A stretch of DNA of 64,000 nucleotides, taken from contig CM053270.1 in assembly GCA_028583415.1 (NCBI GenBank), forward strand, positions 63,973,517-64,037,516, given 5' to 3'. The stretch's first letter is position 1, and each line of letters begins with the position of its first letter. Source of the DNA: Protea cynaroides. Lineage: Eukaryota > Streptophyta > Magnoliopsida > Proteales > Proteaceae. The notes beneath the pieces are model-generated. The model did no database searches and was not told the DNA's origin. It was given only the letters and a program-made list of their open reading frames with translations. Positions 10,430 to 22,700 of this stretch are shown piece after piece. The translations under genes were made by a program, and so were the position numbers.

Positions 10430-12440
10430 GACAAAGCGCCATGACCATGCCATCCACCTTCACATCCGAGCACAACCAGTAAATGGTCGGCCATACCATT
10501 ACCTGCACTTTCAAAAGTTAGAGATCGAAAAATTGGTATCCGATATGTTACGAGATGGAGTTGTCTAGGTCAGCAGTAGCCCGTTTTCATCATCAGTCTT
10601 CCTTGTTAAGAAAAAAGATGGCACATGGCGTTTCTATGTCGAGTACTGAGAATTGAATGCTATAACGGTGAAGGATCAGTTCGCCATCCCTGTTGTGGAT
10701 GAACTAGTGGATAAACTACATGGCGTGGAATTTTTTTCAATGTTGGGCCTCCGACCCAGATTTCATCATATTCGGGTTTGGACCGAGGATATCCACAAGA
10801 CCACCTTCCACACACATGATGGCCACTTCGAATTCTTAGTTATGTTGTTCGGACTCACTAATGCACCCTCAACATTTCAGACCAACATAAGTGCAGACCA
10901 CCATAAGTGCAGTATTCCGACCATTTTTACATTGTTTCCTTTTGTTTTTTTTTTATTTAATTTTATTTTTTATTTTATTTACTTATTTATTTTATTTTTT
11001 TATGATCTTTTGGTTTGCAGTCAGTCTTGGACCGAACATCTCAGCCACCTCCAGAAAGTATTGCAAATGTTGCATGACCACAGCTTATATGCCAAACAGT
11101 CTACATGCACTTTTGGTCAGCACTCCACTGATTACGTGGGGCACATTGTCTCCACGGATGGTGTGGCGATGGACCCGTTAAAAATATCTGCTATGTTGCA
11201 ATGACCAACACCTGATACTCTTCTGGATCTCAGGGGTTTTCTTGGACTCACGGGTAGAAAGGTATACGAGCTCATTTAAAGGACTTCATTGCCCATTGGC
11301 AAGTGTGCCAACAAGTTAAAGAAACTTACTACATCCCCTGTTGGGCTGCTGCAACCGTTGTTGATTCCGTCCCAGGTTTGGGAGGAAGTTGCTATAGATT
11401 TCATTAATGGTTTACCATCTTTATTGGGTAAGACGGCCATCTTGGTGATGATTGATAGGTTCACTAAATATGTGCATTTTTTCCCTTTGTCTGTCGGTTA
11501 TACGTGCTTCAATGTTGCAGAGGTCTTCACAGCCAATATTGCTCACTTGCATAGGCTGCCTCGGTCTATCGTAAGCGATCATGACCCTCTCTTTGTTAGC
11601 GACTTTTGGCGTGAGTTGTTTCGACTGCAAGGCATGACACTAGCTATGAGCAGTGCCTACCACCCTCAGACAGACGAGCAGTCTGAAGTGCTCAACCGTT
11701 GCTTGGAGATGTACCTACGGAGTTTCATTTTGGACACACCGCAACAATGGGTTCGTTTCTTATGACGAGAAAAATATTGATACAACAGCCTTCCACACTG
11801 CTGCCTTTATAACTCCATTCCATGCGTTACATGGTCACCCTCCCCCAGTACTTGCCCAGTATGTCCCAGGTTCCTCCGAAACCGATGCCATCGATCATGA
11901 GTTGCTCTCCAGCGATGACATCTTGCTCACACTCAAGACTAATCTTCTCAGGGCTAGGGTTGCATGCAATCAGGTGGACAAGCATCGTTTGGACAAACAG
12001 TACGAGGTGGAAGACTGGCTGTGTTAAGTTGCAACCTTATCGGTAGGGCTGTCGCTATCAGAATCATTCGAAGCTTGGTAGGCCTTTCTTTGGTCCTTTC
12101 AGAGTCCTGTCCCGCGTCGACAAAGTTGCCTATAAGTTGGACCTTCCTACAGGAGCCCGAATCCACCTTATTTTTCATATTTCCTAAATCAAGAAGTGTG
12201 TTAGTGACCCAAGCCAACCTGCAACCCAGCTCCTTTTCCACGCCTTGGATGATAAGGCCACTCCTACCCCTATAGTTGTCTTGAATCATCGCCGTCTCCA
12301 TTGTCATGGTCAATGGACCTCCCAGGCGTTGGTTTAATGGGATAATCTTCCCTTGGAAGAGGATTCCTGGCTTGATGTCGCGTTTTTTCACTGTCTGTAC
12401 CCCCAGATGAACCTTGAGATTAAGGTTCTTATGAAAGACG
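10430..12440 (+). pseudogene. Chromovirus-type Ty3/gypsy pol relic (RT, integrase, chromodomain)
   Basis: A decayed retrotransposon polyprotein readable across shifting frames. Order of parts: pre-RT PVNGRPYHYLHFQK (about 10477), VKKKDGTWRF (about 10608), RT palm ending FEFLVMLFGLTNAPSTFQT (about 10827-10883), connection YVGHIVSTDG (11137) and LRGFLGLTG (about 11229). Most of RNase H and its linker is missing before the integrase: AIDFINGLP, IVSDHDPLFVSDFW and HPQTDEQSEVLNRCLEMY keep the D, D and E positions. After a frameshift, PFHALHGHPPPVLAQY follows, then YKLDLPTGARIHLIFHIS, and a chromodomain-like stretch (VLNHRRL...LVxWDNLPLEEDSW, about 12265-12375). Several in-frame stops and frameshifts are visible. 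The YxDD active-site box has been overwritten by a T/A-rich expansion near 10930-11005. It is not functional. The chromodomain places it among chromoviruses. Confidence 0.85.
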
Positions 12441-12560
12441 ATGGCAATGATATGGTTCAAACTACTGATGTGGCCGAGGTAGCTAATGTCTCACGAAGAA
12501 AGGGAAGTTGACAGAGGAGAAAGGCAGGTGCATTGGCTAATTATGAGTGAGAACAAAATA

Positions 12561-12747
12561 TGTTGGTAAGGGGGTATAATAGAACTATAACAGAATTGGT
12601 TAGTAAAAGATTCAGTAAGATTGTATTAGCTGAGATATATAAATCTGAAGGTTACATTTACAAAGGATAACGAAGATACTTCTCACTTATCTCTCTTTCT
12701 GGAAGAGCTTCCCATGAAGTATTAAGGTTACTTGATTTGACCTAACA
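12561..12747 (+). repeat. Possible 3' LTR of the chromovirus relic
   Basis: Starts TGTTGGTAAGGGGGTATAAT, contains a TATA-like GATATATAAATC, and ends CTAACA. It lies about 120 bp beyond the end of pol, where a 3' LTR is expected, and a purine-rich tract is present at 12495-12530. I found no matching 5' LTR, so the call rests on position and composition. Confidence 0.45.
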
Positions 12748-13410
12748 AACCTGCAAGCTTGGATGCCTGAGTTGGGAATCATCGATTTCTTCACGGTGTC
12801 TCTATGACGGATTGATCAATGATCAATCAAATCACTTCTTGGTTTTATGCTCGAACTCGAAGCTATTTTTTTCTCTGAGATGCGAGACAATAAGAATGGA
12901 CTTGGTTGAGTGGAGTGGGAAGCCAGGACAAGAATGGAATTGCATGAGTGGAATCTTTTTTTATTTTTTTATTTATCAAATCTCTTTTGGCCTACCATAA
13001 TGGTATCCAAATTCTCTCCACCCATAGGTTTGGGAGGAGGGGCGGTACCCCCTTGGATGGTCGATATTTGGGGCTCATTATGGTGATGCAAAGGCACATA
13101 AAAACCTACCAACGAATAGTTCAGCGTAGTTGAGATTCAATAATGAAGTCAGAAAAACGGGAAGATTGAGCCAACAAAAATAAAAGTTGGCAAAGGAAAG
13201 CAACAGATTGATTTGGTAGCGTTGTATTAAAATATAAATGTTGTTGGAGAACGAAAAGAGAGTAGGGTTTGCTGCTTGTAGGGTAAAACCAGGATATGTC
13301 GAGAAATGGAGATATCGACATGGTTAAAAGCACTTGTTGTAAAATTGTAGAAACCCTAGGAAAACGAGAGCGAGAATGCCATTCAATACAGAAATTGAAA
13401 GAGAATAAGA
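12748..13410. other. No gene seen
   Basis: AT-rich sequence without a credible reading frame or a recognisable element. Confidence 0.5.
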
Positions 13411-13413
13411 AGA

Positions 13414-13432
13414 AGACGACGATGACGACGAC

Positions 13433-13469
<37 letters not shown>

Positions 13470-13473
13470 TGTG

Positions 13474-13524
<51 letters not shown>
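13414..13524. repeat. Compound microsatellite (GAC/GAT)n then (GA)n
   Basis: A GAC/GAT trinucleotide run to about 13469 is followed, after TGTGTAT, by an uninterrupted GA run to 13524. It produces long spurious reading frames on both strands. Confidence 0.95.
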
Positions 13525-13528
<4 letters not shown>

Positions 13529-13593
13529 ACTCAATCTGAACAGAAGCTTAGCAAGTAGTAGTGGAGCATTGTTGAGTAGGGAAAAAATCGTCA

Positions 13594-13702
13594 GTAGCAC
13601 ACTGTTATAGCAGAGTTGATCCTGACCATTGAGAGTGCATCGGTCACATGTCCTGATACACTCCCAATGGCCAGGATCAAATCTACTACACCAAAGTGCT
13701 GC
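13594..13702. mobile_element. Small foldback MITE
   Basis: A 109-bp near-palindrome. The left arm has GTTGATCCTGACCATTGAGA, and the right arm is its imperfect complement around GGCCAGGATCAAATCTAC. Arms are about 44 bp. Confidence 0.65.
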
Positions 13703-14534
13703 AAACGATCCTAGAAGGGACTAGGCTTGTCTGTAGCAGCGAAATTTGCTGCAGAGGCGATAGTGCCTAGTCAATGATCGCCACATGTACAAGAGTGCAT
13801 CTGATGGTTGGAAAACAACTTAAGGAATTGAGCTAGAGTTTCATAGCTAGGATTTACACTTCTCTCCTAAATAGACCAGGTTTTAGATTTTAAATGAAAA
13901 CTGGGATCATGTTCAACCTTCTGCAATGCATGTGCATTGATACTTGACTCCTCACTGAGCTGGGATGGGAGCTCACCCCTCTATATCGAAATTGTTTTCA
14001 GATTTTGATGCAGGTACTTTTTCTGTGGCTGGCTTCATGGAGTCTCCACTAGTGGAGGATGTCTCTGCTAGTGAGGACTCCTTGGAGGATCACAACGAGG
14101 GTTGTGTCTGCGGTGATTGCATCTACGGGACTTGATGTGGCACACCTCCCTCTTTCTCTTACAAGTAGATCTGTAGAAAGATTATTGGTGATCTACCTAT
14201 GTTAGTTTTTGTTTCAGATTTACTCCCTTTTGGTATACTTGTATATGGATACACTATTGGGTACACTATTGGGTATGTTTTGTAAACAAATGTTGGTTTA
14301 TGGCATAAAAATAGTTTATTTATGATATTGATATAACTTAGATGGCATCCAGTTACTTATGAGTTATGTTTCTGCTACTATTTATCTCTGATTCTTTACT
14401 TGATTATCGTAGATATTGCATACGTAGACTATTTGGTGTGGTTGGTAAATCACAGCAGATGTGTGGATCCTGAGAGGTTTGGGTCTCCTATCGGAAGACC
14501 CAGGTATCATGACCCCATCCAGAAATGGGCCATG
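13703..14534. other. Non-coding, gypsy-LTR-like fragment
   Basis: No gene. The stretch near 13960-14110 (GGGAGCTCACCCCTCTATAT, then CAGATTTTGATGCAGGT) resembles the part of the LTR-like block at 17365-17480, suggesting a related LTR fragment. Confidence 0.35.
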
Positions 14535-15500
14535 ACAGCCAATCTACCCTCTACGAGTAGTTTGGCTTAGTCATTCCGAGGTTGATGGGTAGATTATTAT
14601 CAATGTAGGATTTGGTAAAGTCCGATCTACCCTCTACAAGCCGCTGGCTAGGTCATGCAAAGGTTGACGGGTCAAATATTTTGGATGTAGCATTTGTTGA
14701 AGTCTGATCTACCCTCCATAGGCCTTCTAGCTCGATCATGCGATTCTTTTTTACATAGGTTTTTTAAGTTCGATCTACCCTCCACAGGCCGTCTAGCTCG
14801 ATCATGCTGAGGTTGGCGGTTCGATTCTTATCGATGTAGGATTTTGGTGAAGTTTGATCAACCCTCTACTGGCCGTTTGGCTCTGTAATGCCAAGGTTGA
14901 TGGGTTGATTCTTTTCGACATTGGATTTGGTGAAGTCTGATTTATCCTACACAGGATGTCTGGCTCGATCATGCCGATGTTGATGGGTCAATTCTTATCG
15001 ATGTAGGATTTGGTAAAGTCCGATCTACCCTTTTACAGGCCATCTGGCTCGATCATGCCAAGGTTGACGGGTCGATTTTTTTCGACGTAGGATTTGTTAA
15101 AGTCTGATCTACCCTCCACGGACCATCTAGCTAGGTCATGCCGAGGATGACGGATCAATTCTTTTCAACATAGGTTTTGAAGTCCGATATACCCCCCAAG
15201 GGCCATCTGGCTCGATTATGCCGAGTTTGACAGGTTGATTCATTTTTAATGTAGGATTTGGTGAAGTCCGATCTACCCTCTGTGGGCCATCTAGCTCGGT
15301 CATGAAGAGGTCAACAGTTGATTTCCTTTTATGTAGGTCTTTGAAGTTTGTCTACCCTCCACGGGTCATCTGTCTCGGACATGCCGAGGTTAAGGGGTTG
15401 ATTCTTTTCGACGTAGGTTTTTGAAGTCCAATCTATCCTCCACGGACCGCCTGGCTTGGTTGACAAGTCGATTCTTTTCGACGTAGGTTTTTAAATGAAT
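14535..15500. repeat. Tandem array, about 86-bp unit
   Basis: About eleven diverged units, each carrying GATCTACCCTCCAC, GGCTCGATCATGCCGAGG, and TCGATTCTTTTCGACGTAGG. Spacing is about 86-87 bp, with at least one shortened unit of about 66 bp near 14704-14770. It directly precedes the LTR-like block at 15648, so it may be the 3' untranslated region of a gypsy element. No coding potential. Confidence 0.85.
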
Positions 15501-15647
15501 CGACAAACCTTGGCGGGAGGCTATTGAATCACAATCTTGTCGAATTCTTCAATGTTGATGGGAATGCCCTATAGAGTATTGCGTCCTGGAAGCCGTGCTA
15601 GAGCATCACAACCATGAAGCTACCCAAATTCTACTTGGGGTCGGTGG

Positions 15648-17378
15648 TGTAAGACCCGCACTCCACGAATCTAATTTAAACCTATGTTTCGTGTCGTGAT
15701 AGGTCTTCCAGTCATAACCAGACCAGACGAGATGAACGGATGATGAACCACAAGTTTAGGTACAAAAAATAGTCAAAACAGACAAAAATGGAAAGTGTTC
15801 GGTTTGACTGGTTGAGACATACCGGTCTCATGAACAGTTTAACCGGTATGTCTAGGCGGTCAGACTGTGCGAGTAGAAAATCGACCTCTGTAGGTCCCAC
15901 TTTCCAAATTCAATTACTAGAGACCTTTTATACATGGGAAACCCTCCTAGACTGTTACTCTCCTCTATATATGGACTTCTTTTCCTCCTTAAATCCTTTT
16001 GTTGATTCTCATAAAACCTAGAGTCTGAGAAGGAGATCTGAAGAGTAGTAGTGGAGGCAAAGAAGGTCTACAGAGGAGGAGAATGTTTGGGAGGAGAGCA
16101 CCATCGCCTTGAAAGCCATAGTAAGTGCTCCATCTCTGTAGAATAATTATGTTGATGTCTGGTTGAGAATCGATACCAGGAAGGACTAGGTATTGATTCG
16201 AAACCCTAGTTCGTTCGATAAATCTGAGATCCTATGTAGAGATTCTAAACTAATGTTTATCAGAACGTAGGACTTTGAATGGAAGATAAAACTGACCCTA
16301 ATACGTTGCTTGAGCCTAAAATGGTTAGGAGAAACCTTAGGAGTCAAGTTGAAGACCGACGGAAAAAAAAATGTCAGATTGGTGGACTTACGGAGTCTGT
16401 CCGATCGAAGAACCGGTGGCACATATGTAAGACCGGTAGCCTTTGAGAAGTCTACCAGAATTGTCCGCTTGGATACACCAGCTGACCATCTGTAGAATAT
16501 GGTGCGACCGGTATGTGCAGATTCGAATAGTTTTCAGTTTAGACTTGGTTCCGACCAACGTAAACCCTATGAATCAAATTCTAATCAATCCCTAATGTTG
16601 TGTAGGACCTATTGATAGCAAGGTTAGACTCTATGATGTAGAGAAGGTTTGCTATCAAGTATCAGGTAAGGGAACTAGACCCAAACTTAAATAACTAATA
16701 ACAGTAAAACGTTGCTATTTGTTCCTGTTGCGTGATGTGTATGCATTTAACATGTCATTTTTATTTTATTGCTATTACTTGTTCATGCATACTCGCTATG
16801 CTAGAATGTGTTGTTAGGCATGTGATTATTTTCTTTGGTGTGTAGAATGGGAAGGGCCTGGGGTCTTAGATCATTCCTTAACTAGCACCTTTTCATATCA
16901 CCACTATATTAGCATGCTTGGTATGGGTAGGGTATGAGGGGGAGGATGCGGTATTGTGGTTCAACCTGACCATCAGACTCGAGCCCTATCTCTATTCCTT
17001 AGGGAGTTATGCTGGGGTAAGGCCTTGGATACTATGATGATATGTAGGATTGATTAGAAATAGAACCCACTTGCAAGCCCTTGCCTATGGGGGTGTATGT
17101 GTTGGTATAGTGTGGGGTATCAAGGGGAGGATGCAATACTGTAGTTCAGCCTAACTGCTAGAGTCTAGCTCTATCTCTATACCAGAGTGAGTGATGTGGG
17201 GACAGCAGTGTATGATCCATTGGGTATGCTCACACTCTCGTGCATGGAGGCGTAGTAGCAGCTACACTTACCATAGTACTTTGCAAGTTATACCAGACCA
17301 AATGTAAATGTTATTCCATGTATCTTTGTGTGTTACATTATCAGATTTTCTTACTGAGCTAAGTTGTGAGCTCACCCT

Positions 17379-17442
<64 letters not shown>

Positions 17443-17821
17443 TTAGATGTTGATGTAGGTAATACTGTGGAGGATTATGTGGATGCTCCCGTGTATGGAA
17501 GCATTGTAGCTTTGGATGTGCAAGCAGGAAGCAATTAGCATGACAAGTCATGCAAGTGCCACTTTTGCGTGTACCTCTAGAATTTCTTTGGTTTACTTTA
17601 TTTCAATTGATTATGAACAATGTAACTAATTACAGATTACATGTTAGTATTTGAATAATTTGGATAATTATTTTAAGTATTAATAGTTACTCAGTTCATT
17701 TATTTAAGTCTTACGATGTATTTATTTATATTCTGATTGTGGTTAGTGTGTAATGGTTTGTGTGTCGACACGGTCTTATTGAGATCCTAGTGTGAACCGT
17801 TGGTTTAGTGGTGTGAGGACA
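15648..17821 (+). repeat. LTR-like block, gypsy type
   Basis: Begins TGTAAGACCC and may end GGTGTGAGGACA. Its first 100 bp resembles the start of the block at 30295 (TGTAAGACC, then a TAGGTCTTCC block and ACCACAAG..TAGGTA). It contains a TATA-like CTCTATATATGG near 15960, then a transcribed-leader-like stretch, and an AT microsatellite. Limits are inferred and no PBS is convincing. Confidence 0.4.
17381..17439. repeat. (TA)n microsatellite
   Basis: An uninterrupted TA run of about 59 bp. Confidence 0.97.
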
Positions 17822-18239
17822 AAGATGGAAATCTTTTAGAAGTCGCCACCTAGATTTAGGTCTAGGACCTTAGAAATGTGAAATCTCACCCCAAGGTAAG
17901 ACTTCGATTGACTCATGACCCTTAGATTGGATTTCTAGTCCATTAGAGATTGGGTAAGTGTCAGGTTACAGTTATGGGAAGGGGTTAGGCACCCAAACCG
18001 CCCGATCGAAATCGGTCTCCTATACCTTTCCTATGCTAGACTCTATTTGCTAAGCCAAACCAAACCAAGGGGTTTGATATCATTGAACTGAATCTGTATC
18101 CATCAGATTGCCTACGTATTACGGAATTATTTCGAAAATCAGGTTCACCATCGTAGTTCAGGTGTGATTAAAGTTTATGGATGTGATTTATGCTTGTGCA
18201 TGATTAAGTTCTTTGTTCAAGTTGAAATTTATGCTTGAA

Positions 18240-18925
18240 AGGTTGAGAAAACCCTATGGGTTAGGATTTGGATAGTCCAAGTGGACTGATAGATAGTCCT
18301 AGTAGATCTAAGGATAATCCTATTTGGGTTGAAATGTAGATAATATCCTAGTGGATCTATGGATAGTCTGAGTGGACTAAGGTAAATATCCTAGTGGATC
18401 TATGGATAGTCCAAGTGGGCTAAGGTTTGGATAACCCTTTTTGGGTTAAAATATGGGGGGTATCCTAGTGGATCTATGGATAGTCCAAGTGGACTAAAGT
18501 GTGGATCCGAATTTGGGTTTCTCCCAAATAGCCTACGTATCCTAGGGTTTGCCCTAGGAATCAGAATCCGCGTAGTTCGGGATTCTGGGTTAAAATGGGA
18601 ATGGATATCCTAGTGGATCATTGGATAGTCCGAGTGGACTAAGGTAAATATCCTAGTGGATCTATGGATAGTCCAAGTGGACTAAGGTGTGGATCCGAAT
18701 TTGGGTTTCTCCCAAATAGCCTACGTATCCTAGGGTTTGCCCTAGGAATCAGAATCCGCGTAGTTCGAAACTCTGGGTTGAAATGGGAATGGATATCCTA
18801 GTGGATCTATGGATAGTCCGAGTGGACTAAGGTGTGTGGATCCGAATTTGGGTTTCTCCCAAATGGCCTACGTATCCTAGGGTTTGACCTAGGAATCAGA
18901 ATCCGCGTAGTTCGGGCTGATGGAT
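18240..18925. repeat. Tandem array, short and long period
   Basis: A short motif, ATCCTAGTGGATCTATGGAT followed by AGTCCAAGTGGACTAAGG, recurs through the region. From about 18470 a longer unit of roughly 170-185 bp, which adds GGGTTTCTCCCAAATAGCC and AATCAGAATCCGCGTAG, is repeated three times. Confidence 0.85.
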
Positions 18926-19379
18926 AACCTGTTCTAGGTTAAAAATTGAGAACCTATTCTACGTTTAGGGTTTAGAACCTATTCTAGGTTTAGGGTTTGT
19001 CGAGGGGCAAATCGTCCTAAATTAGCCTTTTCATTCTGAATTCTAATTTTGGAAGGTTTGGCAAAGAATTCTCTTTCTTTATTAAGGTTTTATTATTCCC
19101 ATTATGCCCTTCCCAAGAATGTGGATGCCTAAATGCACGTCCCCACGCCTAGATTGTCTTCTAGAAGTGTGCAGATATGGCAGTTTGACTAGGGTGTTGC
19201 ATAAAATAAGTTATTGCCAAAAAAATAGAATATTTTATCTAAATATGGCACATAAAACATTTATGACAAGAAATTCACATACAGTAAGATTGTTTAAAAA
19301 TCTTTCAAATATGGCATGTATTGCAAATAAGGCAAGAGCCTATATGGCATGATCTAGTAGGCTTTGCCATTTTCTTTTC

Positions 19380-20262
19380 ATATTTAGGGTTTTCTACCCT
19401 AATTGTTATTTTCTTTCCATTTTAGGGTTTTCTACCCTAATTGCTACTTTCTTTCCATTTTAGGGTTTTCTACCCTAATTGTAATTTTATTTTCATTTTT
19501 TTAGGGTTTTCTACCCTAATTGCTATTTTCTTTCCATTTTTTAGGGTTTTCTACCCTAATTGTTATTTTCTTTCTATTTTAGGGTTTTCTACTCTAATTA
19601 TTTTCTTTCCATTTTTAGGGTTTTCTACCCTAATTGTTATTTTCTTTCTATTTTTTAGGATTTTCTACCCTAATTGTTATTTTCTTTTCATTTTAAGGTT
19701 TTCTACCCTAATTATTATTTTATTTCCATTTTTTAGGGTTTTCTACCCTAATTGTTATTTTCTTTCCATTTTAGGGTTTTCTACCCTAATTATTTTCTTT
19801 CCATTTTTTAGGGTTTTCTACCCTAATTGTTATTTTATTTCTATTTTTTTAGGGTTTTCTACCCTAATTATTATTTTATTTCTATTTTTTAGGGTTTTTC
19901 TACCCTAATTGTTACATTCTTTCCATTTTAGGGTTTTTTACCCTAATTATTATTTTCTTTCTATTTTTTAGGGTTTTCTACCCTAATTGTTATTTTCTTT
20001 CCATTTTAGGGTTTTCTACCTTAATTATTTTCTTTCCATTTTTTAGGGTTTTCTACCCTAATTGTTATTTTCTTTCTATTTTTTAGGGTTTTCTATCCTA
20101 ATTGTTATTTTCTTTCCATTTTAGGCTTTTCTACCCTAATTGTTACTTTCTTTTCATTTTAGGATTTTCTACCATAATTATTATTTTATTTTTATTTTTT
20201 AGGGTTTTCTACCCTAATTTTTATTTTCTTTCCATTGTAGAGTTTTCTACCCTAATTATGAC
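19380..20262. repeat. Minisatellite, about 41-bp unit with hairpin core
   Basis: About 22 units of TTTTAGGGTTTTCTACCCTA followed by ATTGTTATTTTCTTTCCA. Each unit contains TTAGGG and CCCTAA as an inverted pair separated by about six bases, so each could form a small hairpin, and each also carries a plant telobox-like AAACCCTAA on the minus strand. The 155-residue open frame here, with FYPN and GFSTLI repeats, is a by-product of the array. Confidence 0.92.
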
Positions 20263-20571
20263 AAAAAAACATTTAATATAGCATGTGAGTATGATCATTC
20301 CAATCATGGCAGCAATCATCCAATTATGGCAATGTGACCATTCCAATTATGGCAGTGTGACCATTCCAATTATAGTAGTGTATGCATACGAGCATCCGAA
20401 CATAGCATGTGAACAAATATAGCATCAAATATGGCATGTGAGAAACAACCAAAACATATGAGAATCAATCAAAACATGATGGAACACACAGCAAGATGAC
20501 AGCTTTGTCAGGCTGGACCAAAATGGGCACATAGGGCACTGTACTTACTCAAAAAATTCTTAAAAGATATC

Positions 20572-20995
20572 CTCGGAAAGAGGACTCAGAGGCCAACATT
20601 TTGTCTCAAGGAATCTAACCCTAAAAGAGACCATAGGTAGGTCGAAAACATTCCCCAAGTACAGGCAAATACACTGGTCAGATTTGTTCCAGATTCTGGC
20701 CAGTGGTACTATAAAATCAATATAAAATCATATAGCTCATGAAAATAAAATACGAATACATGGTCAGAAAGAGGACTCAGAGGCCAACATTTTGTCTCAA
20801 GGAACCTAATCCTAAAAGAGATCATAGGCAGGTCGAAAAAATTCCCCAAGTACAGGCAAATACACTGGTCAGGTCTGTTCTAGATTCTGGTCAGTGGTAC
20901 TATAAAATCAATATAAAATCATATAGCTCATGAAAATAAAATCCGAATACATGGTCAGAAAGAAGACACAGAGGCCAACATTTTGTCTCAAGGAA
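20572..20995. repeat. Tandem repeat, about 190-bp unit, 2.2 copies
   Basis: Units start GAAAGAGGACTCAGAGGCCA at about 20575 and 20767, with a partial third at 20957. The first two are nearly identical over their full length, including ATCATATAGCTCATGAAAAT. Confidence 0.92.
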
Positions 20996-21196
20996 CCTAA
21001 TGCAAACAGAGGCATCTTCCTAATGCTAGACACCAATCTCAGACATGCATTTGCAGTATGCTTTGACTTTGAAAAAATAAACTGACAAAAGCGATGGGTG
21101 ATTCTTACCTCAAGCTTCTTCTCTCTCGTTCTCTTCTTTGCATCTTCTCATCATCCTCTTTTCTGCCTCTCTGATCCTTCCCTCTTTTTCCTCTAG

Positions 21197-21199
<3 letters not shown>

Positions 21200-21239
<40 letters not shown>
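21200..21239. repeat. (CT)n microsatellite
   Basis: A CT run in a wider pyrimidine-rich tract (21110-21480). It gives spurious Ser/Leu/Phe-rich frames on plus and Arg/Glu-rich frames on minus. Confidence 0.95.
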
Positions 21240-21240
<1 letters not shown>

Positions 21241-21399
21241 TCTCTCTTTCTCTATTTTCTTCTTCTTCTTCTCTTTTCTTCCGATTTTTTTTTCTTTTCT
21301 CTCTCTCACTCACGTTTTTCTCTCTTAGAAAATGTTTTTTTTTTTTTCCTTTTTCTTTCCTTCCTTTTTTTTTCTTTCTTTCTCCTCACTCTCTTTCAC

Positions 21400-22070
21400 G
21401 TTTTCTTTCTAGAAAACGTGAAGGGGAATCTTTTTCCCCTTTTTTTTTTTCTTTTTTTTTTCTTTTATTCCTCTCTCTTTCCTTTTTTCTTCTCAAGATC
21501 TTTTGGATTATCTCAAAACCCTAAATCCCCTTCTCTTTCACGTTTTCTCTCTCCCTCTTTCCTTTTTCTTCTCAAAATCTTTTGGATTATCTCAAAACCC
21601 TAAATCCCCTTCTCTTCCACATTTTTTCTCCCCTCTTTCCTTTTTTTCTCAAAAATCTTTTGGATTATCTCAAAACCCTAAATCCCCTTCTCTCTCACGT
21701 TTTCTCTCTCCCCTCTTTCCTTTTTCTTCTCAAAATCTTTTTGGATTATCTCAAAACCCTAAATCCTCTTCTCTTCCACGTTTTTTCTCTCCCCTCTTTC
21801 CTTTTTTTTCTCAAAAATCTTTTGGATTATCTCCAAAACCAAAATCCCCCTTCACTTTCACGTTTTTTTCTCTCCCCTCTTTCTTTTTTCTTCTCAAAAT
21901 CTTTTGGATTATCTTAAAACCCTAAATCCCTTTCTCTTCCACGTTTTTTCTCTCCCCTTCTTTTTTTTCCAAAAAATCTTTTGGATTATCTCCAAAACCA
22001 AAATCCCCCTTCTCTTTCACGTTTTCTCTCTCCCCTCTTTCCTTTTTCTTCTCAAAATCTTTTGGATTAT
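21400..22070. repeat. Tandem array, about 80-bp unit with telobox
   Basis: Eight units, marked by ATCTTTTGGATTATCTCAAA at roughly 80-bp intervals (about 21497 to 22055). Most carry AAAACCCTAAATCCC; the fifth and seventh have AAAACCAAAATCCCC. Several nested open frames are artefacts of the period. Confidence 0.92.
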
Positions 22071-22199
22071 CATTTACATATAATAATATATATTATATAC
22101 ATATATATACATATATTTATTCATTTTGTAGAACATTAAAAATGAGAAATATAGGAACTTGAATCACCTCATTTGGAAGTAAAATGGTCAACTTATGAA

Positions 22200-22700
22200 T
22201 TTTTGAAGTTTAAACGGACCAATTATCGATAATTTGACTGACCATTCTGCATGAGATCCTTCAGAGGCTTCTACCGGAAATATTTTACGTCCACTTTGTA
22301 GAGCACTAAAAATGGAACATAATGAGACTGGAATTATCTGAATCCGATGTAGAACGGGAAAGATATAAAGCTTTGAAGTTCTAACGATCATTTTGCATGC
22401 AAGTTTGCATGGGACCCACTGGTGACTTCTACCCGGGATTTTTTACGTCCACTTTGTAGAACATCATGAATGAAGAATAATGGTCTTGGAATCATCTGAA
22501 TCCGATGTAGAACGGGAAAGATATGAAGCTTTGAAGTTCTAACGATCATTTTGCATGCAAGTTTGCATGGGACCCACTGGTGACTTCTACCCGGGATTTT
22601 TTACGTCCACTTTGTAGAACATCATGAATGAAGAATTATGGTCTTGGAATCATCTGAATCCGATGTCGGATGATCAAGATATGATGATTTGAAATTCAAA
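22200..22700. repeat. Tandem repeat, about 158-bp unit
   Basis: Two near-identical units plus a diverged partial one. Landmarks are AACGATCATTTTGCATGCAA (22383, 22541) and TTTTTTACGTCCACTTTGTA (about 22440, 22598). Confidence 0.88.

Noticed and set aside
11954..12460. 168-residue minus-strand frame
   Set aside because: It is antisense to the integrase tail and chromodomain of the chromovirus relic, which explains the sequence on plus.
13121..13600. 159-residue minus-strand frame with poly-Ile and Ser-Leu repeats
   Set aside because: It translates the GAT and GA microsatellites. No conserved part.
14535..15500. Regularly spaced repeats considered as a CRISPR-like array
   Set aside because: Units are adjacent and diverged along their whole length with no unique spacers, and the setting is a plant nuclear genome. 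It is an ordinary tandem array.
19441..19908. 155-residue open frame with repeated FYPN and GFSTLI motifs
   Set aside because: It exists only because the 41-bp array is open in this phase over part of its length. Neighbouring units break it, and no protein family fits.
21138..21925. Overlapping Ser/Phe/Leu-rich frames of up to 140 residues
   Set aside because: They are products of the CT-rich tract and the 80-bp array in several frames at once.
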